Below are positions 1-8,300 of a stretch of DNA of 38,475 nucleotides, piece after piece (the first letter of the stretch is position 1; each line of letters opens with the position of its first letter). A model generated the notes under the pieces. That model worked only from the letters and a program-made list of their open reading frames with translations. It did not search any database and had not been told where the DNA came from. This DNA is from a virus: positions 1 to 38,475 of the IMG/VR virus record IMGVR_UViG_3300049919_000103; one strand, 5' to 3'. A program made the position numbers and the translations under genes.

Positions 1-127
1 ACATTTGCTTTTTATCGTATCGTCCTAGTACTATCAAAGAGATCTCTTTATATGTCTTACCTTTCAGACGCATAGCCCTCGCCTTCTTCTGGTCTTCTAG
101 ACGTGGCTGTCTGCCTTGTGGTCGCTT
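1..127. repeat. Terminal direct repeat, left copy (circular overlap)
   Basis: Identical base for base to 38349-38475. A 127-bp exact end overlap is what a de Bruijn assembler leaves when it closes a circular or circularly permuted molecule, so it is probably not a biological terminal repeat. It lies inside a coding gene that continues across the join. Confidence 0.95.
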
Positions 128-424
128 CTTTTCCTTCTTTTCCTGCATTAACTCATTGTAATGTTTTTGCCTACCGTTGTCACGTAAAACACGCTGGACA
201 AAGCTTTTCATTCCGTGGCGTATTACCCAAAACTTATGCCAATTCTCAGCTAACTCCTCTTTACCGTCAATGATTTTACCAACAAAGTGTACCGATCCAT
301 CTTCTATAGATCGGACATATAACCACTGTTCAGTTGTACTTCTGCTATACGCAGAAAAAGCGTGGTGAGCAAGTTGCAAGTGAGTCTTTCCATATAAGTG
401 ATGATTTTTTTCTTGTTGGATCAT
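1..424 (-). CDS. HTH-type DNA-binding protein, N-terminal part (gene crosses the contig join)
   Basis: The gene starts at 424 and reads off the left edge, then continues at 38348 to a stop at 38287-38289. This gives 161 residues in one frame. The first ~85 residues (beginning MIQQEKNHHLYG) match no family I recognise. A Lys/Arg-rich linker follows, then a C-terminal helix-turn-helix typical of homeodomain-like or resolvase-type DNA binders (RLKGKTYKEISLIVLGRYDK). It stands alone between the late terminator and the early promoter, where a regulator is expected. A 5-6 bp terminator-like hairpin sits only 8 nt upstream of its ATG. The DNA-binding role is inferred from the C-terminal motif; the N-terminus is unknown. 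Confidence 0.8.
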   Translation of the reverse strand, partial: MIQQEKNHHLYGKTHLQLAHHAFSAYSRSTTEQWLYVRSIEDGSVHFVGKIIDGKEELAENWHKFWVIRHGMKSFVQRVLRDNGRQKHYNELMQEKKEKKRPQGRQPRLEDQKKARAMRLKGKTYKEISLIVLGRYDKKQM

Positions 425-431
425 ATAACAC

Positions 432-456
432 AAAACCCGGCTTCTGACAGTCCGGG
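432..456 (-). terminator. Terminator-like hairpin before the join-spanning gene
   Basis: On the minus strand a CCCGG/CCGGG stem (extendable by one G-U pair) with an 11-nt loop is followed by TTTTG. The short U tract makes it a weak terminator or attenuator. It lies 8 nt before the ATG at 424, so read-through would control that gene. Confidence 0.5.
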
Positions 457-463
457 CTTGTGC

Positions 464-496
464 GTAGTCCGAAGACTACATAGTAAGTATACTATG
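464..496 (-). other. Two tandem stable hairpins in a leader
   Basis: 464-469/474-479 form a perfect 6-bp stem whose minus-strand loop is UUCG closed by C-G, the hyperstable tetraloop. Next to it 479-485/490-496 form a perfect 7-bp stem with a 4-nt loop. Both lie in the untranslated leader of the join-spanning gene. The tetraloop identity favours a minus-strand RNA role. Confidence 0.6.
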
Positions 497-572
497 TTTA
501 CAAGACCCTAATCAGAATTATCCCCCTATTTTGTACTTTCGGGGTCGGGCGTTTATTTAGTTGTTAGTTCAG

Positions 573-600
573 ACACTACAACGTATTTCTACATTGTCAA
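573..600 (-). promoter_or_regulatory. Possible minus-strand promoter for the join-spanning gene
   Basis: A consensus TTGACA -35 lies at 600-595, then 16 nt, then a poor -10 (TAGTGT, 578-573). Transcription from here would run through the hairpins at 541-432 into the gene at 424. The weak -10 keeps this tentative. No gene is visible between 425 and 784. Confidence 0.35.
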
Positions 601-760
601 CTTTTTAGAATAACTTACTACTAAAAGGATCTCTCCTTACACATCATCATACTCCCCTTTCTCTAAAGAAAAACTAAAATAACTGTGGATACAATGCGTT
701 CACAAACATTGGCAAACGTCGATGTGTTATATGGCTCAGTTAAGGCGTGTTAAGTGTTAC

Positions 761-780
761 ATGTGAACCATCGTTCACAT
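761..780. repeat. Perfect 8-bp inverted repeat (operator-like)
   Basis: ATGTGAAC, 4 nt, GTTCACAT. A related half-site GTTCACA occurs near 705. It lies just past the late terminator, with no U tract on either side. A protein operator is more likely than a terminator, but no binding protein can be assigned. Confidence 0.45.
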
Positions 781-784
781 ATTT

Positions 785-813
785 AAAAAAGAGTCCTACT
801 GTAGTAGAACTCT
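785..813 (-). terminator. Late operon intrinsic terminator
   Basis: On the minus strand a 9-bp stem with one mismatch (790-794+796-799 with 804-807+809-813) and a 4-nt loop is followed by six T. It sits about 35 nt after the last late gene (847-1032). Two further perfect hairpins (814-830 and 832-850) lie directly upstream and may assist release. Confidence 0.85.
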
Positions 814-846
814 GGTCAACTTATGACCATACTAGGCGTTGTAGGC

Positions 847-1032
847 CTAGGTGAGATGAACACCTTCTTTCTTTTGTTGAATTATTTCTGCAGCTAAAAG
901 CATTGCAGAGAGTTGCGACTTTTCTGATAGACTTCTAACCATTTCCTCTTGAGAAAGGGTGAACTCGTGCTTGAGCATGAGTAGTTCCAGTTTTTGGTGA
1001 GTTGCTTTTGGCAACTGGTTTTCGGTTTGCAT
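847..1032 (-). CDS. Small protein of unknown function, last late gene
   Basis: A 61-residue, mostly helical, charged protein beginning MQTENQLPKATHQ, with no Cys and no membrane segment. No family recognised. It is one of very few genes here with a full SD, GGAGG 8 nt before its ATG, which strongly supports the start and suggests strong or differently regulated translation. It follows the gene at 1095 by 62 nt and precedes the operon terminator. Confidence 0.6.
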   Translation of the reverse strand: MQTENQLPKATHQKLELLMLKHEFTLSQEEMVRSLSEKSQLSAMLLAAEIIQQKKEGVHLT

Positions 1033-1094
1033 TTGCTAACCTCCGACGTTGGTTGTTTATGTATCGTTGCATTTGTGGATAGTAAGTTTCCATT

Positions 1095-1304
1095 TTAGTG
1101 TTTAGCTAAGAGGTGGAGACAATAGTCCTCGACCGCTTCTGGTAGTGTTCCAAAATATTCATAATCCAAAAAAATCTGGACCATTTGTTTTTTTGTAACG
1201 CGTTCTTCGGCGTAATCGAATGACAGTTTAAACAGCCGTTCTAATGAGACACGACACCTCAACAGAACGTGCTTAATGAGCAGTTTTGATGTTTCGGTTT
1301 TCAT
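1095..1304 (-). CDS. Small protein of unknown function
   Basis: A 69-residue helical protein (MKTETSKLLIKHV...), with hydrophobic heptad-like spacing and an aromatic-acidic stretch (FLDYEYFGTLPEAVEDY). No family recognised. The operator-like repeat array at 1315-1360 ends 11 nt before its start, so transcription of this gene and its partner at 847 is probably controlled there. It lies after the lysis genes, where phages often carry host-modifying accessory genes. Confidence 0.55.
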   Translation of the reverse strand: MKTETSKLLIKHVLLRCRVSLERLFKLSFDYAEERVTKKQMVQIFLDYEYFGTLPEAVEDYCLHLLAKH

Positions 1305-1314
1305 GTGAAAGAGT

Positions 1315-1360
1315 AGATAGGTCTAGAATAGGTCTAATAAAGACAAATCTAGACCTATCT
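1315..1360. promoter_or_regulatory. Operator-like repeat array
   Basis: A perfect 13-bp inverted repeat, AGATAGGTCTAGA at 1315-1327 and its complement at 1348-1360. A third copy of the core ATAGGTCTA lies directly after the first (1328-1336). Three copies of one 9-mer in mixed orientation suggest cooperative protein binding. A hairpin is the alternative, but there is no U tract. Confidence 0.6.
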
Positions 1361-1383
1361 GGTCCTGCCGGTAGCGATTCGGC

Positions 1384-1482
1384 CTAGAAAATTAAGAGAA
1401 AGTCATGACGTGGTAATCCAGGAGCTTGCCAATAAAAGTAAGTACCTAGCACGTCTTCAAAAAGAGTAAGTTGGTGATTCAT
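1384..1482 (-). CDS. Possible 32-residue peptide
   Basis: ATG at 1482 to TAG at 1384, beginning MNHQLTLFEDVLG and ending in hydrophobic residues. It lies between the folded element at 1497-1617 and the operator array. Composition is protein-like, but there is no SD, which is usual here, and no homologue I recognise. It may be chance. Confidence 0.25.
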   Translation of the reverse strand: MNHQLTLFEDVLGTYFYWQAPGLPRHDFLLIF

Positions 1483-1496
1483 ATGTAAAAGATCTG

Positions 1497-1617
1497 ATTA
1501 AGTTCCCAAACCCCATAAAAATTTTATGTGTTTCTTTTTTAGAAAGTGGCACGTTGAATGGTGTGCCTATGGGGTTGTCCCTAGATCATGAATGATTAGG
1601 GGGTTTGGGAACTTAAT
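1497..1617 (-). ncRNA. Multi-hairpin element closed by a perfect 18-bp stem
   Basis: 1497-1514 (ATTAAGTTCCCAAACCCC) and 1600-1617 are exact reverse complements. Enclosed are further hairpins: 1514-1520/1522-1528 (7 bp), 1548-1552/1563-1567 (5 bp) and about 1579-1601 (CCTA+ATCAT/ATGAT+TAGG with a bulge). No ORF fills it. It lies between holin and accessory genes in the transcribed strand. It may be a folded RNA, a DNA cruciform (origin or packaging site) or a short inverted-repeat element. The strand is assumed from the operon. Confidence 0.6.
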
Positions 1618-1665
1618 ATACTCCACACGGCCTCCCTGCCCTCACAGAGAAGCCGTAGCAGTAAA

Positions 1666-1941
1666 CTATCGATCAGTTAGCCTTGCACTCATCGCAACCA
1701 TAATCTTTCGTCCTAGACCGTATAAAAACCGTGCTCCTTCGATGAAAGAAAAGACCGCAGTCACAATCATCACAAGTGAACTTGCTACTTGATCTATTAC
1801 CTCGTTCTCGATCTTGTAGTCAATTCCCTGAAGGACTAGGACTGCTGAAAGAAGTGTACCAATGAGTCGTACTCCACTTGTAATAGTGAGAGATAGAGCT
1901 TGTGGGTTTACTGATGATGATAAAAATCCGTACTTTTTCAT
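1666..1941 (-). CDS. Putative holin
   Basis: A 91-residue protein with two predicted membrane segments (about residues 24-42 and 55-75) and a basic C-terminus (RKIMVAMSARLTDR), the size and topology of a class II holin. It follows the endolysin gene with almost no gap, as holins commonly do. It would form inner-membrane lesions that release the endolysin. Its stop is followed by the 360-nt gene-free stretch with the 1497-1617 fold. The holin call rests on size, topology and position, not on a family match. Confidence 0.65.
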   Translation of the reverse strand: MKKYGFLSSSVNPQALSLTITSGVRLIGTLLSAVLVLQGIDYKIENEVIDQVASSLVMIVTAVFSFIEGARFLYGLGRKIMVAMSARLTDR

Positions 1942-1942
1942 A

Positions 1943-2854
1943 TTATTTTTTTAATTTAAATAATGCTTTGATCTGCTCGCCTATCGCTTGCAACATCACC
2001 TGAATATTTGAAAGTTCTCCCCGATACTCTTTTAAGTACACAAGCAACTTGCCCGGACACTCAGAGGGTGTTGCTCCGTATCGTTTAACTGCGTCTTTAT
2101 GGCCCATGAACTCTTTACCGTCTGTGAGCACGTTTAAAGACTCTAACTGAGCCTCTGTGGGGCGTTCATTGACGAAGTTACCGACAAGACAATAATCTAT
2201 TGATCTAGCTCCTATACGAGTATTTAAAAGATTGTGGTTCCAGTGAACTACTCCGTCTGGAGTGATGAAACATTGATAGAAAGCCCGGCCGTATCTATTG
2301 TTATGATCCGCTAGAATAGCCTTGAGACTTGTAGTATCTCTAGGTGTTCCAGTGTGGTGAACAATTAAAATTATGTTAGGAATGTCGAGCAGTGCTTTTT
2401 CTAATTGATTTCTATCCCAGTGATAGTGAGTCGAGTCTGGTAAGTTCCATTTCTTAAAAATGGCATGGAATAGTTCGTGGACTGCTCCGCTTTCAAAAGC
2501 ATTTACTGAAAATGTTGGATAGTTCCATTGAGTATTTTCCCCAGCCCACAGATAACATACTTGAGATACTCCGATTTGACCGAATGCAAAACCTCCCTGA
2601 TTAAGCATTGCCTCAGAAGGATCTAAAACAAATAGCACAAAGTCATATGATCCAAGATATTTCTTAGTCCATAGCTCTGTAGGAATACGTCTATCAGCAT
2701 CTAATTGGTAGTAAGGGACTAATTCATCGATGTGCTTTAAGGTAATGTCAAAATTTATCTTAGAACTGAAATAAGACTTAATGTGTTTAAGTTTCTTATC
2801 CCATGACTTCCAGTTGGCTGTCTTGTTTCCTACGATTAAAAGTGTTTGTTTCAT
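1943..2854 (-). CDS. Endolysin: zinc metallopeptidase-like domain plus N-acetylmuramoyl-L-alanine amidase
   Basis: 303 residues in two parts. Residues ~1-160 carry an HExxH zinc motif (HELFH, 126-130) followed by HYHWD, which could supply a third ligand, as in zincin peptidases. Residues ~160-285 form an amidase_2/PGRP domain: HH at 166-167, an internal VVHWNHN, GHKD at 251-254 and ECPG at 265-268, matching the zinc-binding His/His/Cys pattern. A helical tail ends the protein. The amidase cleaves the bond between N-acetylmuramic acid and the peptide. The first domain may cut a peptide bond in the wall or a surface protein. Its ATG overlaps the upstream stop (ATGA). Confidence 0.85.
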   Translation of the reverse strand: MKQTLLIVGNKTANWKSWDKKLKHIKSYFSSKINFDITLKHIDELVPYYQLDADRRIPTELWTKKYLGSYDFVLFVLDPSEAMLNQGGFAFGQIGVSQVCYLWAGENTQWNYPTFSVNAFESGAVHELFHAIFKKWNLPDSTHYHWDRNQLEKALLDIPNIILIVHHTGTPRDTTSLKAILADHNNRYGRAFYQCFITPDGVVHWNHNLLNTRIGARSIDYCLVGNFVNERPTEAQLESLNVLTDGKEFMGHKDAVKRYGATPSECPGKLLVYLKEYRGELSNIQVMLQAIGEQIKALFKLKK

Positions 2855-3315
2855 TTTGTCGTATTTACTTCACGATCTGATAAAACTTCTTTGACGCTCT
2901 CACGACTTATATCCTTTATGATAAGTGTGAAGATATAACCACCAGCGATAAGCACCAACCCCCCAATAACGCCTAGAGCTTTGAGTACGCCCATAGAGTA
3001 TGAGTGTCTTTTTTCTTGTGCTTCAAGTCGTGACCAGTGTGCCATCATCATTCCGTCCCATTTAGAGTTTAATTTAGATTGCTCTGCTACAAATCCTTCG
3101 ATCTTTGTTACTCTGCCGTTCTGTATACCTACTTTGTTTGCCACATCTTTTGTCTCGTGTATAAGCGTCTTTAGGTCTTCTTTATTTTCTATATGAATAC
3201 GTCCATGTTCTCGGTTGTAGTCGTCCATTTTATCGTGAATTGCCTTAACATCTCCTTTTAATTCTCCTAGTTCACGGTTCATGCTATTCATTACATTTTT
3301 CTCGTTTTCATTCAT
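2851..3315 (-). CDS. Coiled-coil protein with C-terminal membrane anchor (lysis-associated)
   Basis: About 154 residues. Residues 1-110 are charged with coiled-coil character; a membrane segment follows near residue 112-132 (VLKALGVIGGLVLIAGGYIF), then a short polar tail. The start at 3315 (MNENEKN) was chosen because it comes one base after the upstream stop. A GTG/ATG-type extension to 3336 would overlap that gene. The shape resembles XhlA-like or haemolysin/holin accessory proteins, and the place next to endolysin and holin fits lysis. Function is inferred. Confidence 0.65.
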   Translation of the reverse strand: MNENEKNVMNSMNRELGELKGDVKAIHDKMDDYNREHGRIHIENKEDLKTLIHETKDVANKVGIQNGRVTKIEGFVAEQSKLNSKWDGMMMAHWSRLEAQEKRHSYSMGVLKALGVIGGLVLIAGGYIFTLIIKDISRESVKEVLSDREVNTTK

Positions 3316-3316
3316 G

Positions 3317-3520
3317 TTAGTCTTTGTATTTATCAAATATAAAGTGAAAACAGATGACCAACACAGTTCCTATAAAGATTACTAAGTTCGCCACACTTTG
3401 ATTTATCCATCCTGTTACTTGTTCGCTAATAGAATCGTTGTGAGTCACATACGCAAAAGTGTCAAAAGTAAATATTACTCCGATCGATCCTAATATAAAT
3501 GCGTTGATGGTACGTTTCAT
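3317..3520 (-). CDS. Small protein with two membrane segments (holin-like)
   Basis: 67 residues with membrane segments at about residues 5-25 and 44-62, and a short polar loop between. It lies just upstream of the coiled-coil membrane protein and the endolysin. It could be a second holin or antiholin. No family recognised. The stop of the upstream 52-residue gene and this start are adjacent (TAAAATG), so they are probably translationally coupled. Confidence 0.55.
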   Translation of the reverse strand: MKRTINAFILGSIGVIFTFDTFAYVTHNDSISEQVTGWINQSVANLVIFIGTVLVICFHFIFDKYKD

Positions 3521-3521
3521 T

Positions 3522-3680
3522 TTAGTCTTTCTTGGTTTCTTCTACCTTCTGCTCTTCTTGTAATTTCTGTGCGATTGCTTGGTTCAGTGTCGCAAGATTT
3601 TTTTGGAACTGTTCAATCTGAACAATTGTGTCAAATGCCAATGCTTTTAATTCTGTTGTTGTAAGTTTTGTTATATCCAT
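3522..3680 (-). CDS. Small coiled-coil protein
   Basis: A 52-residue protein, MDITKLTTTELKALAFD..., almost entirely helical with heptad-like Leu/Ile spacing and a Lys/Glu-rich end. Short coiled-coil proteins of this kind are common just after tail-fibre genes in phages, but no function can be given. It has an AT-rich, SD-less leader and abuts the next gene by a TAA-A-ATG junction. Confidence 0.6.
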   Translation of the reverse strand: MDITKLTTTELKALAFDTIVQIEQFQKNLATLNQAIAQKLQEEQKVEETKKD

Positions 3681-3686
3681 AAATTT

Positions 3687-4028
3687 TTATATTACTTTTA
3701 CCTGATCCTCACCAATAATCTTCTCTCCAATTGTTACCGTGCCATCTTCGTTAATGTTGAACTCGTAAGGAGCAGATGGTGGTGTGTAGCTAGGGTCTAG
3801 TTTCATTATGTGAGTGACAACTTCTTGAGCTGTTTGAAAGATAGATACAGCTTGTGAGCCAAGAACATCAAAGAAGTCTTGTGGGTGTACCGAAGTATTC
3901 CAAATCATACTGAAAAGTCTCTGATAATTGTATTTGTAGTTATCAAGAACATCTTGTGATTCCTTACTGAAAACACTAACTGCTTCCTTTGCTAATTCTT
4001 CTTTTGTTTTTTCAATTGTTATAAACAT
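3687..4028 (-). CDS. Conserved-looking phage protein after tail fibre, unknown
   Basis: 113 residues. The first ~85 are helical (MFITIEKTKEELAKEAV...). The last ~30 form a short beta region (YEFNINEDGTVTIGEKI). It follows the fibre gene by 4 nt and may be a fibre assembly or accessory protein. No family recognised with confidence. Confidence 0.6.
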   Translation of the reverse strand: MFITIEKTKEELAKEAVSVFSKESQDVLDNYKYNYQRLFSMIWNTSVHPQDFFDVLGSQAVSIFQTAQEVVTHIMKLDPSYTPPSAPYEFNINEDGTVTIGEKIIGEDQVKVI

Positions 4029-4032
4029 ATAT

Positions 4033-5385
4033 TTAAGCTATTTTTCTTACTACTAATGTTGTACCTGCTTTACAGGTTGTCACTGCTGTCGTTTCCGAAC
4101 GGAAGCGAAGCTGTGCTGTACCTGTGTTACTTGTTGTTATAAGTAACCCGTGAACACGAACTGGGTACGTTGATGTTCCTGGCATACCACTTGATACACC
4201 TACAGAAGCATTATCTGCGATTGAGTGACCACCTGAAAGTGTACCAGTGTTAGCAAGCTGGTGGTCGAACAGTACCCAGATAGATGTGACCGCTGACGAA
4301 AGGTCGAATTGGAATCCACAACCCGTTGTTGCAGCTGTCGGCTGTACAAGTGCCATACACTCAATAAGATACTTTGAATTTGCTTCGTAGGTAAACACTA
4401 AACCTGTGAGTGTTACAGGTGTTGTGTTTGCTTCTGTTCCTTGGTCTCCTGCAAGCGTAGCGACTACTGTGTAGCCAGGTAGGTAATCTGTGATAGGTGT
4501 TGCAATTCCTAAAGTATTTGCCGCTGTTCTCTCAACAAGACCAGTTGAAGCAAGTCCTGTAATAGTGTCTTGCGTGATAGAACCTCCAAGAGATGTAGAA
4601 GTTCCTGCGATTGTAATAGCACTGTTAGCAAGTTTAGCGTTCGATACTGCTCCGTTATCTATAGTCCATGTAGCACCAGAACCAGAAACAGTAATGTCCC
4701 CTTTGTCACCATCTGAGACACCACCACTTGCCAAGTCTGCGATACTTTGAGCTGTGACTTGCTTAAGGTTATTTGAGTCATTTATGTCGGCAATCAAAAC
4801 TAAGTCACCAGATGCAACTGTCGCCGCACTTTTACCTGTAATCAAAGTAGGTTGAGCTGTTAAAGCACCGCTCCCTGTCACATCGCCTGTGTGAGTTGCG
4901 TTTGTTACAAGCCCTGAATAAAGAGAGTTTACAGCGTTATCGCCTGTGTTAGTTCCGCTAGTATTTCCGACTACTGTTTGTTGTGCGTCTGTTACAAACC
5001 TTTTGTTTGATGAGTCGGTAATGTTTGCTGTAGTAGTTGTATCTGCATTTACTACACTCCCAAGCCCTACATCACTTTTTGTAATAGCAAGGTCTGTCTT
5101 TAAAGTTGCAAGAGTCTGTACTTCTGGTACTCCTGTTCCTGCTGTCTTTCTGTAAACCACACTTCCTGTTGCCATGTCTGCTTGTTTAGCAAGCGTTATA
5201 GCTCCATTGTCCACTGTCCACGTTGTACCTCCTCCTGACACTGTTATATCTCCGTAGTCTGCATCTGGCACACCCGCCCCAGCCGAAGGAGTAAATGCCT
5301 CAAAGGCAGTATCACCAGCGTTTCGTCTAACGCTTTGTCCTGCTCCTATTGATACACTTGATGTTATGTCTCCAAAATTTGCCAT
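4033..5385 (-). CDS. Tail fibre protein, second fibre
   Basis: 450 residues, low in charge and rich in Gly, Thr, Ser and Ala. Two internal repeats of the form [20 protein letters not shown] occur near residues 45 and 230, both linked to LAK/NAKLAN segments, a pattern seen in trimeric beta-structured fibre shafts. The C-terminal ~130 residues form a compact beta domain ([15 protein letters not shown]...VVRKIA) likely to contact the host. It lies downstream of the larger fibre. The fibre call is from composition, repeats and position. Confidence 0.75.
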   Translation of the reverse strand: MANFGDITSSVSIGAGQSVRRNAGDTAFEAFTPSAGAGVPDADYGDITVSGGGTTWTVDNGAITLAKQADMATGSVVYRKTAGTGVPEVQTLATLKTDLAITKSDVGLGSVVNADTTTTANITDSSNKRFVTDAQQTVVGNTSGTNTGDNAVNSLYSGLVTNATHTGDVTGSGALTAQPTLITGKSAATVASGDLVLIADINDSNNLKQVTAQSIADLASGGVSDGDKGDITVSGSGATWTIDNGAVSNAKLANSAITIAGTSTSLGGSITQDTITGLASTGLVERTAANTLGIATPITDYLPGYTVVATLAGDQGTEANTTPVTLTGLVFTYEANSKYLIECMALVQPTAATTGCGFQFDLSSAVTSIWVLFDHQLANTGTLSGGHSIADNASVGVSSGMPGTSTYPVRVHGLLITTSNTGTAQLRFRSETTAVTTCKAGTTLVVRKIA

Positions 5386-5391
5386 ATATTT

Positions 5392-8300
5392 TTATCCAAT
5401 TATTCCAGTAGCTTTCAGATCAGCTATTAAAGTGGCGACCACGTCCGCTAACTCATTTACAGTTGTTGCGTCTGCATCGTATGTTCTATCTGTCGTTCCG
5501 TTGGTTACTGTGTATGTCGATGAGCGAGCAACAGGTGTCACTCCGTAGAGTCCTACAGTTGTTCCATCGTGGTTTAGTGCTCCGTCAAGCTCTACATCAT
5601 CTGAGAACAAGAAGTTAGCCCCTGCACCAACTGCATTAAATGTCACTGCTCCAGCACTTGATACAGTTGTTGAGAAGTAGTTAGAAACATCGTAGTACAG
5701 TCTTAGTTGCTCTGTTGTAGAAAGTACAGATAGCTTTCCTGCTCCACCTGTAAGGCCTACGTTTGTTTGGCCTGCAAATGCAACTTCACCTCCAAGAGAA
5801 CGGATAGCAAAATTTGTGCCACCTTTTGCCATGTCCTCAAGATAGATACCGTATTGAGTAGTGAGAGTTCCAGAACCTGCCATGTTTCGGAGATACAAGC
5901 CGTAGTGAGCGTTTACTGTTGAACCTGTATTGATTGATGAGTAAATATCAATACCTCGTGAGTCGGTAACGTTGCTGTCATACTGCATTACATAGTACAG
6001 AGCTTTTGATTGAGCCAATGTTCCTGAGCCAGAGAGCGTTTCAATTTGTCCTCCGATACCATAAATAGCCTCGTTTGTTCCTGCACCTGATTTTTGCATT
6101 CTTGACCAAATTCCTGACCAAGAGTATGTGTTCATCGCAGAACTGTTTGATATAGCAGTCAAAGACTTAAATGTTGCCGAGTTATCAGAAATAGTTGTCG
6201 GTGCATAGTAAACAGATTGAGCATGGGCAACAGGTGAAGCGGCATTTAGCACGCTTTCTCCCACTGATAAGTAACCATCTTTATCGAAAGCTGACTGAAC
6301 TGTTCCTGCACTTGTTCTGAATGAAAGTTGAGCACCTGTCTGGTCTGATTTTCTTCGTAGCTCAAGCGTAGAGTCTGTTGCTGTTGTTGTGTTTACTACC
6401 GCTAGTCGAGCTGTGTACAATTCTACTAACCCGTCTCCAAGAGCAATACGACCAGAGCCGAACATAGCCATTCTCTGAGTACCAGAGTTTGTGTTGATTG
6501 AAGGTGTTGTGTAGAAAAATAGCCCAGTGAACGCCTGACCTATACTTGAACCTCCTCCGACATAAAGTTCGTTCACTGAACCTGTCGAAGCATAGTGCAT
6601 TATGTTTACAGCGTTTTGAGCGGTGGCATAAGGAGCGCCGTAAAATCTCCCGTATTTGTCTGTGTTGTTTGTTCGAGTGACGTTGTTCAAGTTCGCCCCC
6701 ATAACAATAGAAGCTGGAGAACCACCGAATGAAACGTCAAGGTAAGGTGCAAGGTTAGCGTTTGCCATTCCAGCCAAAGCTCCTGAACCGAAGCCCATCG
6801 CTCCTGTACTAGCAAACCAAAATGCTTTTGTGCCAACACTGCTTAGAATCGCGAGATAGTCGCCTGTTTGAGAAGTGATACCGTTGATTTCAAGTCCTCT
6901 GTTACCTGTAGCCCCCAGAGTTGTTTTTATTTGAACAGTTGAAGACGGGGCAACACCGACACCAAGTCTACCTGCACTATCAAAAGCAGAAAGAAGTGTT
7001 ACTGATGAGTTCTGTAATTCAAATAAGTTCCCCGACTGAGAAGCCATACCCCTAAGAGTAAGAACCTTGTTTGTTGTAGTTGTTTCGTTCCCAATAAATA
7101 TCTTCGATGTATTCGTTGCATGAGCAAAGTTTGAACTAGAAGTCATTGCTGTATTCCCAGAGTTCATGTATGGAATACGATTTGCTCCAAATGACGATGC
7201 ACCTGTTCCTCCGTAAGCTATACCGATAGGGGAACCAGTTGTGAGGGTTCCAGCGTACACCGTATCTGCGTGAATGTTTGTGTTTATCTCTTGTATAGTT
7301 CCATACGCATTTTCAAAGCGTAAGTGTTGCTGTGCAAAATCCCACTTAAATCTAAGGTAGTCATATAATCCGTTATATCCGAACTTGAAAGGGGTAAAGT
7401 CTGAAGCAAAGTAATCACTTGCAGATTGAAACCAAGCAGCTGACCTTGGAACAACTATTGATGTCGGACTTAGCGTTGGAGTTCCACCTGTCCATGATGT
7501 GAAAGGTGTTATTTGATATGCTACGACGTTTCCAACGTCAATATATTGGTTACCGTTTGCATCGTAAATAATATAACCAGTTACTTGAGTAGCTCCACTC
7601 CAGTCTAAATCAATGTTATAATTACTTGAGTCGTTAGGGTCTGTTGCACTTACATAAAGTCCTCCACTATCATACGCTGTTGAAAATCCATCATAGTAAT
7701 ATGAATATATGTAGTATTGGTAAGTTGTTCCGTTAGCAAAGAACCCAGAACCATCTAGTGTGAACGTAATGTTAGCTGATGTTGGAGGTGTTGGGGTAAC
7801 AGTTTCATCTGCTAGGTTGAAATGTTGAACACCTGTCCAAGTGTTTGAGTTGGCGAGGTTAATACCTAGAGTATCTCCTGTTTCAGTAAGGGTTGAATCT
7901 GTAGCTCCTGTTATATAACCTCCAGCGTTATCAAAAGCAACTGTCAGAGTCTCGTTACCACCGTTATTGTTTTCAGTAAATGTTATTCCTGATCCTGCTA
8001 CTAACTTACCGTTTAGATAACCTGCTGTAGTGTCGTTTGCTGATACTTTTGTTTTTTCGTCGGTGTCTGCTACTGGAATAACAGAAATTCGTGTATCACC
8101 TCCTACTTGTTCTAGGCTGATATTTGCCCCTGCGATGAGCTTACTAGTTGGACCTCCGCCTCCTTTCCCTCTCTCACCTACTGCCACTATACGAGCTTCT
8201 AGGGCATCTAATCCCTCTACTCTCTCTCGTTTGATTTGCTTAGAACTAGTATTAACTTTTTCAATGATCATGTCTGGCAAGTCAGTCACCGCTACTTGCA

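Noticed and set aside
731-766. 11-codon plus-strand ORF near 731
   Set aside because: Too short, with no promoter and no protein-like signal beyond chance.
935-1093. Minus-strand 52-codon frame overlapping the gene at 847-1032
   Set aside because: No SD, low-complexity C-terminus, and it runs out of frame over a gene with a clear GGAGG SD.
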